Assembly: GCF_004959855.1 (NCBI RefSeq)
Contig: NZ_SPNT01000003.1
Span: forward strand, 548,619 to 612,618
Source: Nitratireductor sp. XY-223
Lineage (GTDB): Bacteria; Pseudomonadota; Alphaproteobacteria; Rhizobiales; Rhizobiaceae
DNA length: 64,000 nt
Direction: 5' to 3'
A model generated the notes under the pieces. That model saw only the letters and a program-made list of their open reading frames with translations, was not told the origin of the DNA and did not search any database. The stretch's first letter is position 1, and the number at the start of each line of letters is the position of its first letter. The position numbers and the translations under genes are program-made. Of this stretch, positions 52,639 through 60,764 are shown one piece after another.

Positions 52639-53567
52639 CACCGAAGCTGGCGGAAAAGGCCGATACGGGCGCCACGGGCCACCGCGAATTCCTTGCTTCG
52701 CTTTCGCCGCAGCAAAAGAAGCGGCTGACGGAAAAATCGGATGCGAAAGGTACCGCAGCCCTGGCGGCCCACGCCGGCGCGATTCTCCTTCTCGGCGGTC
52801 TGATCGCGGCCAGGGTTCCGTTCTGGCCGCTGCTGATGGTCCCGCAGGGCATCGCGATCATTTTCCTGTTCACGACGCTGCACGAGACCATTCATCGCAC
52901 GGCCTTCGCCACACCCTGGATAAACGACGCGGTTGCCCGGGTCTGCGGGTTCCTGATCCTGTTGCCGTCCGAGTGGTTCCGCTTTTTTCATTTTGCCCAT
53001 CATCGCCACACGCAGGACCCCGAACGCGATCCCGAGCTGGCGCGACCCAAGCCAAAGGCGGTCGGCCAATACATTGTTCATGTTTCGGGACTGCCGGTCT
53101 GGGTGCGGCAGGCCGCGACGCTGCTGTGGCTTGCGTTCCGCGGCACCAGCGACGATTTCGTGCCGCCGGCGGCGCGTCCGCAGATCGCCCGCGAGGCGCG
53201 GCTTATGCTGGCGCTCTATGCGCTGCTCGCGGCTCTTTCCATCGCCGCCGGATCCGCCGTGCTGGTTTATGTCTGGATCATTCCGGCAATCCTCGGCCAG
53301 CCGTTCCTGCGGCTTTACCTGCTGGCCGAGCACGGCCGCTGCGCGTTCGTCGCCAACATGTTCGAAAACAGCCGCACGACCTTCACCAACAGGCTCGTGC
53401 GGCGGCTTGCCTGGAACATGCCCTACCACGCGGAACACCACGCGTTTCCCGGCGTGCCGTTTCACCGGCTTCCCGAGTTTCACCGGCTGACGAAATCGCA
53501 TCTGCGCGAAACCGAGGACGGGTATGTTCACTTCCACGGCCGTTATGTGCGTTCCCTCGGCGGATGA
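52635..53567 (+). CDS. Membrane fatty-acid-desaturase-fold oxygenase
   Basis: A 310-residue membrane protein from GTG 52635, overlapping the SnoaL stop (GTGA). It has the histidine boxes HETIH, HFAHHRHTQ and HAEHHAFP, indicating a di-iron desaturase or hydroxylase. The layout resembles the desaturase at 12851 but the sequences are distinct. Coupling to SnoaL and proximity to the MttB-family gene suggest oxidation of a small N-methyl or related compound. No ferredoxin lies in this cluster. Confidence 0.8.
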   Translation: MTPKLAEKADTGATGHREFLASLSPQQKKRLTEKSDAKGTAALAAHAGAILLLGGLIAARVPFWPLLMVPQGIAIIFLFTTLHETIHRTAFATPWINDAVARVCGFLILLPSEWFRFFHFAHHRHTQDPERDPELARPKPKAVGQYIVHVSGLPVWVRQAATLLWLAFRGTSDDFVPPAARPQIAREARLMLALYALLAALSIAAGSAVLVYVWIIPAILGQPFLRLYLLAEHGRCAFVANMFENSRTTFTNRLVRRLAWNMPYHAEHHAFPGVPFHRLPEFHRLTKSHLRETEDGYVHFHGRYVRSLGG

Positions 53568-53579
53568 GAAGAGCCGACT

Positions 53580-54467
53580 TCAAATAAGGATGAGGGCCGT
53601 GCCTGAAACCGCGAGCAGCGCACCGAGCCAGGCGAGAAGCCTGGGGCGGACGCCGGTCAGGGTCCAGATCATCGGCAGCATGATGACAGGAGCGGCGGAA
53701 CCGAGCACGACGGCGACTCCGGTGTCGATCCAGCGCACGGCATATAACAGAAGGCTCACGGCAACCACGTGACCGAGTACACCAGGCACAATGGCGTGAA
53801 TGGTCAGGCCAAGCCCCGGTTTTTCCAGTGCCGCGAACATTGGCGCGTTCCAGAACGCCATGATCATGATGACAAGTGTTCCGCCCGCCGTGCGCAGCGC
53901 ATTGGCGGCAAGAGGGTCGGTTCCGGCGAGCATGGCCGGCTTGAGAAAGACCAGCCCGACCGCATTGGACAGGGCCGCCAGCAGTCCAAGAGCGACCATG
54001 ATCGCCATGGGTCCGTGCACATGTTCCAGCCTGTCCTTTGCGTTGCTGCCATATAGAATCGCCAGCGCCGTTCCCGTCAGCGTGATCGCGCAGCCAAGCA
54101 GCTGCTGACCGCTGATGACTTCGCCGAGGAAGATGAAGCCGAGCAGTGCCGCCAGCGGGCCGTTCATCGACAGAAGCAGTTGCGATCGGCGCGGTCCGCC
54201 ACGACGCATGCAGGCGAACATGGAGACATTTGCCGCCACCACGCCAATGACGCTTGCAACGACAAACGCCGGCCACTGATCCCACGCCACACTTCGCCAG
54301 CCGCCCAGCAGGGTAACAACGACGATGAGCAGCGCGGCCGACCAGCCGAGCTGCATGCGGGTCAGCGCGAAAGGACCAAGCAAAGTCGCCGGCTTGTGAG
54401 CAAGAATGGCGCCTGCCGCCCAGCAGCAGGATGCGCCGACGGCAGCGGCGGCGGCAAGGATCGGCAT
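53580..54467 (-). CDS. DMT-family transporter with EamA domains
   Basis: A 295-residue protein with ten hydrophobic segments in two EamA repeats (GASCCWAAGAILAHKPATLLGPFAL; LGLLAALSNAVGLVFLKPAML). ATG 54467 gives a clean leader; 54515 adds polar residues. DMT exporters move amino acids, drugs or nucleotides. Not linked with a regulator. Confidence 0.85.
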   Translation of the reverse strand: MPILAAAAAVGASCCWAAGAILAHKPATLLGPFALTRMQLGWSAALLIVVVTLLGGWRSVAWDQWPAFVVASVIGVVAANVSMFACMRRGGPRRSQLLLSMNGPLAALLGFIFLGEVISGQQLLGCAITLTGTALAILYGSNAKDRLEHVHGPMAIMVALGLLAALSNAVGLVFLKPAMLAGTDPLAANALRTAGGTLVIMIMAFWNAPMFAALEKPGLGLTIHAIVPGVLGHVVAVSLLLYAVRWIDTGVAVVLGSAAPVIMLPMIWTLTGVRPRLLAWLGALLAVSGTALILI

Positions 54468-54602
54468 GGGTGGGACAGGTCTCCGGCGAAATGAATATCG
54501 GGCGTCACCTAACACGAATATCTGGTGTAGGCTACGTCTTTTGCAGCGCCAAGTTGAGCGCCTCCACAGCCGACGCGCTCAGGTGCAAAACGAGATACGC
54601 AC

Positions 54603-55415
54603 TCAACTCGCCATCTCGGCCGCCGCGAGACGCGCCAAATCGAGCCTTGCATCAATACCGCCAGCATCGTCTGCAAGCATCATGGCTGCCGACAGACCTG
54701 CCCAGGCGTGGATCCATTTCAGGAGGCGCGGGCGGTCTATGGCCGCGGTTCTGGAGACGATCCCGGCCTGCCGCGCGAGCCGTCCGCGGCGAAGTGCGGC
54801 GCATGGATCCGGGTTGCCGAACAGGCAGCAATATTCAAACGACCGGTCGCCGATGAGGCCTTTCGGGTCGATGGCAAGCCAGCCGCGCGGGCCGAAATTC
54901 AAAACGTTGCCGTGATGCAGGTCTCCGTGCAGAACGCGGCTGTCCGACTGCGATGCAAGCAGTTCTGCCGCTGCATCCGCTGAATGGCGAAATATACCAC
55001 CGTGGACGGCTGCCGCCGCGAATAGGCTATCAAAGCGGCGTTCAAGCGGGATGAGCCCGGACGGAGGTTCATCAGTCTTGCCATGTAGCGTGGCGGCGGT
55101 CGAGCAAAGAACTCGGATTGCCTCGTCGTCCTCACCGTTAACTGCCATTATGTCGAGCTGTGGATCGGGCAGGGCCCTTTCCATAAGCAGGGCGTCACCT
55201 GCATATTCGAACACCTTTGCAGCGCCGACCCCGTCCCACCAGGCCATGACTGACGCACCGAAACGTTCCTCTGGCACCAGAGCGATCTTCAGCATGGCTT
55301 TACTTCCGTCACGCATCCTGACCGGCAGGAGGCGGCTGTAATCGGTGATGATCGCAGTGCCGTCGGCCACCAGATTCCAGTGGTCCAGATAGGGTGAAAA
55401 CATGAGCGCAGACAT
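54603..55415 (-). CDS. APH(6)-like aminoglycoside/hydroxyurea phosphotransferase
   Basis: A 270-residue protein from ATG 55415. The kinase core is recognisable: Lys43 in SKAMLKIALVPEER, HGDLHHGNVL (catalytic Asp165, Asn170) and AIDPKGLIGDRSFEY (metal-binding Asp183). These are the motifs of the streptomycin 6-kinase/hydroxyurea kinase family. The family call is good, but whether the substrate is streptomycin, hydroxyurea or a cell metabolite is unknown. It diverges from the transglutaminase-like gene. Confidence 0.86.
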   Translation of the reverse strand: MSALMFSPYLDHWNLVADGTAIITDYSRLLPVRMRDGSKAMLKIALVPEERFGASVMAWWDGVGAAKVFEYAGDALLMERALPDPQLDIMAVNGEDDEAIRVLCSTAATLHGKTDEPPSGLIPLERRFDSLFAAAAVHGGIFRHSADAAAELLASQSDSRVLHGDLHHGNVLNFGPRGWLAIDPKGLIGDRSFEYCCLFGNPDPCAALRRGRLARQAGIVSRTAAIDRPRLLKWIHAWAGLSAAMMLADDAGGIDARLDLARLAAAEMAS

Positions 55416-55525
55416 AGCACCGCCTTCAAAGGGCCGGAAGCCGTTCGGCAATGCAAAAAATATCTTGAATCTATAGTCGCTAGAGACATTAGCATTGTTT
55501 CACCGTGTCAAAAAAGAGGATTGAA

Positions 55526-56290
55526 ATGAGCGACAACGAAGTGAAACTGCTTCAGCAAACTCCGATGCTAGATTTCGGGAATCCGGCGATCGGCGACCTG
55601 ATCGAAAAGCGGCGTTGGCGGCAACTGAGCAGGTATGATCGTATCGGCGCGGCCTATGAATTTGTTCGCAACGAAATAGCATTTGGCTACAACAGCGCTG
55701 ACGAAATCGCTGCCTCGAGGGTCCTGGCTGACGGTTACGGGCAGTGCAACACCAAGGCGACATTGCTGATGGCGCTGTTCCGAGCGTTGGAAATCCCATG
55801 CAGGCTGCATGGCTTCACCATTCACAAATCCCTACAGCGCGGTGTTATGCCGGAACTTGTTTACCGGATTGCGCCGGGCAATATCGTCCATTCCTGGGTA
55901 GAAGTTCTCTACAACGACAAATGGATCAACCTTGAGGGGTTCATCCTTGACGATGCCTATGTGGCAAGTCTGCAGGCAGCCTGCGAAGAAAGCAGCATCT
56001 GCGCATTCGGCGCCGGTACCGACAGGCTGATGGACCCGCAAACGAGCTGGAACGGCACTGATACCTACATCCAGAGGACAGGGATCAACGCGGATCTGGG
56101 GCTGTTCGCGTCGCCGGATGAATTTTACGGCAGTCACAGCCAACAAATCAGCGGCCTGAGACGGCTTGCCTATGTCTACTTCATCCGTCACTGGATGAAC
56201 CGGCGCGTGGCAAATATCCGGGCCGGTGCGGTGCCAAAGTTACCGACCGGCCGGCCGCATATGCGGTCCCAGGGGGCGGAGCTTATGTGA
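55526..56290 (+). CDS. Transglutaminase-like cysteine protein
   Basis: A 254-residue protein from ATG 55526 behind AGAGGATTGAA. The transglutaminase-like core has Cys74 in GYGQCNTKATLL, His122 in HSWVEVL, and Glu138 where an Asp is usual (WINLEG). It is cytosolic (no signal). The C-terminus is basic (NRRVANIRAG). Such proteins include peptidases and amidases; the reaction here cannot be told. Confidence 0.8.
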   Translation: MSDNEVKLLQQTPMLDFGNPAIGDLIEKRRWRQLSRYDRIGAAYEFVRNEIAFGYNSADEIAASRVLADGYGQCNTKATLLMALFRALEIPCRLHGFTIHKSLQRGVMPELVYRIAPGNIVHSWVEVLYNDKWINLEGFILDDAYVASLQAACEESSICAFGAGTDRLMDPQTSWNGTDTYIQRTGINADLGLFASPDEFYGSHSQQISGLRRLAYVYFIRHWMNRRVANIRAGAVPKLPTGRPHMRSQGAELM

Positions 56291-56389
56291 GAAGGTCAGC
56301 ACCCGAAGTCACCACCGATTGTTGTTGCGCAGCCGGTGTGAACGGCTGTACGAGTCAACGGCACGAGATCGATATGGGTAGCGCAGCCG

Positions 56390-57163
56390 CTAGACCGCGC
56401 CGCCCATGACGACGAGGTGAACCGATATCACCTGGCCGGCCGGAAACAGCAGCTCCTTCTCGGGATTGTACTGCGCCAGAACCAGTTCCTCCGCATTCCA
56501 GCGCACGAAGCGTTTGACATAGGCAAGAACAGGTCCATGCTCCTCGGCCTGGATCTGGGCGACGACAAAATCGCCGCGGCGTGCCCGCTTGGACGGATTG
56601 ACGAAGACGATTTCACCGTCGAAATAGCGCGGCTCCATCGATTCGCCGGCAACGTAGACGGCATAGGCGCCCGCGACCGATGAAAGGCTCGGTGGCGAAA
56701 ACACATCTTCCAGCCGGTCGCCATTCATCACAAACTCACCATCAACACCACCGACTGCCTGCCCGTAAACGGGGATTTTCACATGCGGGTCAGGCAGTTC
56801 GTCGCCCAGTCGTGCATTGGCCGGCAGGGTTCCCGCCGGCGTTTCGGTCCCTGCCGTATTTGATTGTATTCGATGTGCAGTTGCAACCGATATCTCGTGG
56901 TCGATCACAGAAATGTTCCGGTTGTGTTCCGTAGTGCCTGCAGGAGGTCCGGTCGGCGAGGGCGGATTGTAGGAAGCACCTCCGAACATAAGTTCGGACG
57001 GGCTCATACCAAGATGCGGAGCTATTCGCTCCGCCCATTCCTTGGTCAACTGCCGTTCGCCGGCCTCCAATCGCCTGATCTGGGGTTGGGACGTCGCGGT
57101 GCGCTCGGCTAGCTGTGCCTGTGTCAGCCCCAAGGCCTCCCGTCGCTGCCTGATGGTGTTCAT
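56390..57163 (-). CDS. XRE repressor with S24 (LexA-type) peptidase domain
   Basis: A 257-residue protein from ATG 57163. Residues 1-60 form a helix-turn-helix (LGLTQAQLAERTATSQPQIRRLE). A linker is followed by the S24 fold with catalytic Ser175 in AGESMEPRYFDGE and Lys217 in LAYVKRF. This is the architecture of CI-like and HdiR-like repressors that cut themselves when RecA is activated. Its upstream region carries clustered operator-like sites shared with divergent small genes, as in a phage switch. No integrase or structural genes accompany it. Confidence 0.87.
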   Translation of the reverse strand: MNTIRQRREALGLTQAQLAERTATSQPQIRRLEAGERQLTKEWAERIAPHLGMSPSELMFGGASYNPPSPTGPPAGTTEHNRNISVIDHEISVATAHRIQSNTAGTETPAGTLPANARLGDELPDPHVKIPVYGQAVGGVDGEFVMNGDRLEDVFSPPSLSSVAGAYAVYVAGESMEPRYFDGEIVFVNPSKRARRGDFVVAQIQAEEHGPVLAYVKRFVRWNAEELVLAQYNPEKELLFPAGQVISVHLVVMGGAV

Positions 57164-57197
57164 CCGTTTTCCCCGGTCCGCAGGTGAGTAATAATCC

Positions 57198-57286
57198 GCA
57201 TTATTCCAAACCGGTCTATCGGAAAACCAGAATGGTATTTTGCATTGACGAGTATACCAAAATGGAATAAATTGCAAATCATTCCA
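57198..57286. promoter_or_regulatory. Clustered operators between the S24 repressor and the divergent small genes
   Basis: Four copies of a TGGAAT-type half-site are visible: TGGAATAATGC (57208-57198, minus), TGGTATTTTGC (57233-57243), and a long palindrome from 57263 to 57286 with TGGAAT at its left end and ATTCCA at its right. The core TTGCAA lies in the middle of the latter. Autoregulation by the S24 repressor is inferred. Confidence 0.6.
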
Positions 57287-57315
57287 GATTTTGTTTCAAA
57301 AATAAGGGTTTGCCA

Positions 57316-57657
57316 ATGCCGCCTCGCGCCAATCCCGTTTGTGTAGATCGGCCGACAGACGTATCGGAACCGTCCGACCCCACCGGATTAGCGGATGGTG
57401 AATCGTGTGTTTCAAATTTTAATGACCAAGAGAACAAAACAAGAACATACGTGACGGACTCCGCCACCGGGAGACTGGCGCCGGCGCTTGGGATCGATCG
57501 CGTCTGGCGGGAAGTGGTCGATTTCGGGGAGCCGACTTCGGGCACCGGCGAAGCGGACTGGGGCCGCAAGCGGATATCGGTGGCGAGGGTCTCCATTCTC
57601 GACGACCCGACCGGAACCGCGATCGGAACACTGCAAGGAGGAAAAGGCGACGCATAG
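57316..57657 (+). CDS. Small protein of unknown function, divergent from the S24 repressor
   Basis: A 113-residue protein from ATG 57316, eight bases after AAGGG. It has no membrane segment and no recognised domain; the middle holds a short GIDRVWREVVDFGEPTSG stretch and the C-terminus a GGKGDA tail. Its location, where a phage would place a cro-like gene, and the shared operators suggest repression by the S24 protein. It may be a DNA-binding or antirepressor-type gene, but nothing in its sequence shows this. Confidence 0.5.
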   Translation: MPPRANPVCVDRPTDVSEPSDPTGLADGESCVSNFNDQENKTRTYVTDSATGRLAPALGIDRVWREVVDFGEPTSGTGEADWGRKRISVARVSILDDPTGTAIGTLQGGKGDA

Positions 57658-57705
57658 CGGAATTTTGAGCAATTCATCCATTCAACACAGCAACAGGGAC
57701 GAGCC

Positions 57706-58119
57706 ATGCACGAAGATCGGCAATCGGATGCACTGCCCGAAACAATACTCGACATCAATGCAACGCCGCGCGGCCGGCGCGGCCGGCTCGATATGCGGCA
57801 AAAGGAGGCGGTGCTCAGAAGTTACGCTGCGGGTGAGCCGACCTGTGCAATCGCCGATCGCTTCGACATCGACGAAACCTATATCCGCAAACTCGCCAGC
57901 CGCTATCGCATCCGCAAGGGCGCATTTGCGCAACCGGCCGAATTGCGAACACCGGCCGCGCGCAAACCGAAATGCGGAGGCCACCTTGCGGCCTTCAATC
58001 GGGCACGGCGGGGATTTCATGTTCCCGGCCATCTGGAGCAACCCTACACGGACCTGCTCGTGCGCGGTCTCAGCCGCATGCAGGCCGCCCGCAAGCTGGG
58101 GCTGATCGAAAACCCATGA
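57706..58119 (+). CDS. Helix-turn-helix protein of phage-regulatory type
   Basis: A 137-residue basic protein. A helix-turn-helix of the resolvase/transposase-like type is visible near residues 32-70 (QKEAVLRSYAAGEPTCAIADRFDIDETYIRKLASRYRIRK in overview). A second conserved-looking stretch follows near the C-terminus (LLVRGLSRMQAARKLGLIENP). It overlaps the next gene by four bases (ATGA). It is likely co-transcribed with 57316. Confidence 0.65.
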   Translation: MHEDRQSDALPETILDINATPRGRRGRLDMRQKEAVLRSYAAGEPTCAIADRFDIDETYIRKLASRYRIRKGAFAQPAELRTPAARKPKCGGHLAAFNRARRGFHVPGHLEQPYTDLLVRGLSRMQAARKLGLIENP

Positions 58120-58601
58120 CGGCGGGTAGGCAGGCAGCAAGGCCGACACCGGATAGCGACCGGAAGGCCAGGGCGCATCGGTGCGATATCCACAAGGTGG
58201 CGCGCCAGTGCGGCGTAAGGCTATTCAACGGCGGGCGCGTCTACAAGAAGGCGCGCGGACCCGGAGAATGTTTTTCGCCCGGGACCCTGCGGCGCATCGG
58301 CAGGGCAAGTGGCGAGGCGCACCTTGCGCTGGTGCTCCGGCTGATTGTCGAATCGGAAGGCAACGCGACGGAGCTCTACGCGGATACGCTTTCGGCCGTA
58401 TCTTCGCTCCTTGAGCACCATCCTGAATTGATCGAACGGGGATCCGCGCTGTTTGACGCGTTCGATTCGATCGACCTTGCCGCCGTCCGGCGCCGCGCCC
58501 AGATGATGGACTGCGGCCTGCCTGCCGCCCATGTCATGCGTGTCCTGCTTCTCGCAGGCCTGCTGCCGGCAACGGCTATCGGTCAGACTTCGCGCGCATG
58601 A
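58116..58601 (+). CDS. Unknown protein coupled to the helix-turn-helix gene
   Basis: A 161-residue protein from ATG 58116, overlapping the preceding stop as ATGA. It has a basic start, a central GECFSPGTLRRIGRASGEAHLALVLRLIVESEGN segment (in overview), and a helical C-terminus. I recognise no family. Because it is coupled to a phage-type regulator it may belong to the same small mobile or relic unit. Confidence 0.55.
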   Translation: MTAGRQAARPTPDSDRKARAHRCDIHKVARQCGVRLFNGGRVYKKARGPGECFSPGTLRRIGRASGEAHLALVLRLIVESEGNATELYADTLSAVSSLLEHHPELIERGSALFDAFDSIDLAAVRRRAQMMDCGLPAAHVMRVLLLAGLLPATAIGQTSRA

Positions 58602-58915
58602 AGGGTCCACTCGGCGAGCGCCTCGTCCCAGCCCGGGATGGTTTTGCTTTCATACCCATGGACCTTTCCGGTGGCAATTTTGGCGAAGACACGCATCGCC
58701 TGTCGGTGCGGTCCGCTCGTCAGATAGGCAAGCATGCTCTTGCGGTCGCTCCAGACCGTCAGCGTATGATGCACACCGGCAATTGTGCGGGTTTCGGCAA
58801 AGCGCATCCCGTCGGAGTTTTTTGCCTGCCGGAACGAACGGATCGCGTGCCAGTAAAACCGCGGCAGGGATTGCGGTCTTCTAAGCTTGAGGCCTGTAAC
58901 GGACACATAGACCAT
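58583..58915 (-). CDS. Small monooxygenase-like (ABM/DUF3291-type) protein
   Basis: A 110-residue protein resembling small dimeric alpha/beta ferredoxin-like monooxygenases: LTVWSDRKSMLAYLTSGPHRQAM is the typical middle part, followed by KVHGYESKTIPGWDEALAEW. Related sequences are found as DUF3291 proteins and next to spheroidene monooxygenase-like genes. Its 3' end overlaps the end of 58116-58601 by 19 bases in opposite directions. Function unknown. Confidence 0.65.
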   Translation of the reverse strand: MVYVSVTGLKLRRPQSLPRFYWHAIRSFRQAKNSDGMRFAETRTIAGVHHTLTVWSDRKSMLAYLTSGPHRQAMRVFAKIATGKVHGYESKTIPGWDEALAEWTLHAREV

Positions 58916-58992
58916 GATCGGGCTCCCACGTTCGCATAATACAACCGTCGTTCATTACGAAGGATGCACGATGTCGGATCAGATGTGCCGGC

Positions 58993-59880
58993 CTATGTGT
59001 GCTCGACGATCGGGGGCTCGGAACGCTGCCGCTCCGTCAGGATGAAGGCGACGCCCGCAATGACGATGGCGCCGCCGATCATGACCTGGGGCGTCAGACG
59101 CTCGCCAAGGAACAACGCGCCGCCGGCGACGGAGAAGACCGGAAGCATCAGGAGGAACGGGGCGATCTGATTGAGCGGGTGCCTGCGCACCAGCGAATAC
59201 CAGAGGCTGTAGCCGATAACCGTCATGACGATGCCGAGATAAACCACGGCCGACCAGACGATCCAGTTGGCCGACCGCACGGCCTCAAAGTGGCCGCCCT
59301 CGAAGATCAGCGACATGACCACAAGCTGGGGCGTTGCGAAAACGGCGACCCAGGCGGTGACCGCCATCGCGTTCATTTCGCGAAGTGTTCGCACCATGGC
59401 CTGGCCGACCGCCCAGGAAAACGCACCGCCGACGACAAGCAGGATCGAAAGCCAGGCGGCGCCGAGCCTCGGCTCTCCGGCAATCAGCCCGACGCCGGAA
59501 AAGGCGATGGCGATGCCGAGCCATTTGCGCAGGCTCGTCTTTTCGCGGAACGCCACAGCGCCGACAAGCACCAGGAAGGGCACTTCAAGCTGGACCACAA
59601 GCGCGGCGACCGAAGCGTCGATCCCGGCAAGGCCGGTGAATGTCAGGCTGTATTGGATGGCGGCCGAGACCAGGGCGATCGAAAAGATCCAGAGAAACTG
59701 GCCGACCGGCGGTTTGACGAACCAGACGAGCACCAGGGCGGTCACGGCAAACCGGAAGGCCATCAGAAGGATGGGCGGAAAGTGATTGATCGCGCCCTTC
59801 GCGAAAACGATGCCCATGCCCCAGACAAGCGCGACCGAGACGCCCATGAGATAATCAATCGGGGAAAGCCTGCTGCCCAT
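58993..59880 (-). CDS. DMT-family transporter with EamA domains
   Basis: A 295-residue protein with ten hydrophobic segments in two EamA repeats (VSVALVWGMGIVFAKGAINHFPPILL; the second repeat starts near AWLSILLVVGGAFSWAVG). It resembles the YdcZ/RhaT-like and O-acetylserine exporter (EamA) branches. It lies between an ABM-like gene and the carnitine-type operon; a link with either is not shown. Confidence 0.86.
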   Translation of the reverse strand: MGSRLSPIDYLMGVSVALVWGMGIVFAKGAINHFPPILLMAFRFAVTALVLVWFVKPPVGQFLWIFSIALVSAAIQYSLTFTGLAGIDASVAALVVQLEVPFLVLVGAVAFREKTSLRKWLGIAIAFSGVGLIAGEPRLGAAWLSILLVVGGAFSWAVGQAMVRTLREMNAMAVTAWVAVFATPQLVVMSLIFEGGHFEAVRSANWIVWSAVVYLGIVMTVIGYSLWYSLVRRHPLNQIAPFLLMLPVFSVAGGALFLGERLTPQVMIGGAIVIAGVAFILTERQRSEPPIVEHT

Positions 59881-59978
59881 CGCCTCAATCCGTGCTGCTC
59901 CGAATGGCAGCCCGGCGGGCCGCTCGATGAGCGAAGGTCAAACTGCGCGAAGTCTGCGCTGTTGGCAAGCGTTTCGCC

Positions 59979-60764
59979 CTAACGGCCCTTCCAGACGGGA
60001 TCGCGCTTTTCCGCAAAAGCGTTGAAACCCTCGAGCAGATCCTCCGAACCGTAGAGCGTGTCGACCGTTTCGAAGGTTCGGCTGGTGATCTTGTCCAGCG
60101 CGTCCTGGAACTTCATGTTCTCGGCCTCGCGGACCACCTCCTTGATGGCCGCAAAGACCAGCGGCGGGCCGGATTCCAGATGCCGCGCGAGCTTCCAGAC
60201 CTCCTGCGACAATGCCTCCTTCGCCGCGATGCGATTGACGAAACCCCAGCGATGCGCCTCCTCGGCATCGAGCCAGCGTCCCGTAAACAGCATATCCATG
60301 GCGATGTGATAGGGAATGCGCTTCGGCAGCTTGATGGACGCCGCGTCCGCGACGGTTCCCGAGCGGATTTCCGGAAGGGCGAAGGTCGCGTGTTCGGCGG
60401 CGAGAATCATGTCGCAGGAAAGCGCCAGTTCCAGACCGCCGCCGCAGCAGATCCCGTTGATGGCGGCGATGACCGGCTTGTTGAGGCCCGGCAGTTCCTG
60501 CAGGCCGCCGAAACCGCCAACACCGTAGTTTCCGTCGACGGCGTCGCCGCCGGCCGCCGCCTTCAGGTCCCAGCCGGGACAGAAGAACTTCTCACCGGCA
60601 GCGGTGAGGATCGCGACGCGCAGGGACGGGTCGTCGCGGAAATCCGCGAACACATCGCCCATGATCCGACTGGTCGCCAGATCGATGGCGTTGGCCTTCG
60701 GCCGGTCGAGCGTCACTTCGAGGATGCCGCCCTCGCGGCGGGTCCTAATCGGCTGGTCAGTCAT
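59979..60764 (-). CDS. caiD: Enoyl-CoA hydratase family, carnitinyl-CoA dehydratase-like
   Basis: A 261-residue crotonase-fold protein from ATG 60764 (MTDQPIRT), seven bases after GGGAGA. Oxyanion-hole signature is NKPVIAAINGICCGGGLELALSCDMILAAEHATFALPEI (in overview). The GLQELPGLNKP and RSGTVADAASIKLPKRIPY segments are close to CaiD. The gene overlaps the ligase stop by eight bases and ends a three-gene unit. A carnitine or related gamma-butyrobetaine/choline-derived substrate is the best guess. Confidence 0.82.
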   Translation of the reverse strand: MTDQPIRTRREGGILEVTLDRPKANAIDLATSRIMGDVFADFRDDPSLRVAILTAAGEKFFCPGWDLKAAAGGDAVDGNYGVGGFGGLQELPGLNKPVIAAINGICCGGGLELALSCDMILAAEHATFALPEIRSGTVADAASIKLPKRIPYHIAMDMLFTGRWLDAEEAHRWGFVNRIAAKEALSQEVWKLARHLESGPPLVFAAIKEVVREAENMKFQDALDKITSRTFETVDTLYGSEDLLEGFNAFAEKRDPVWKGR

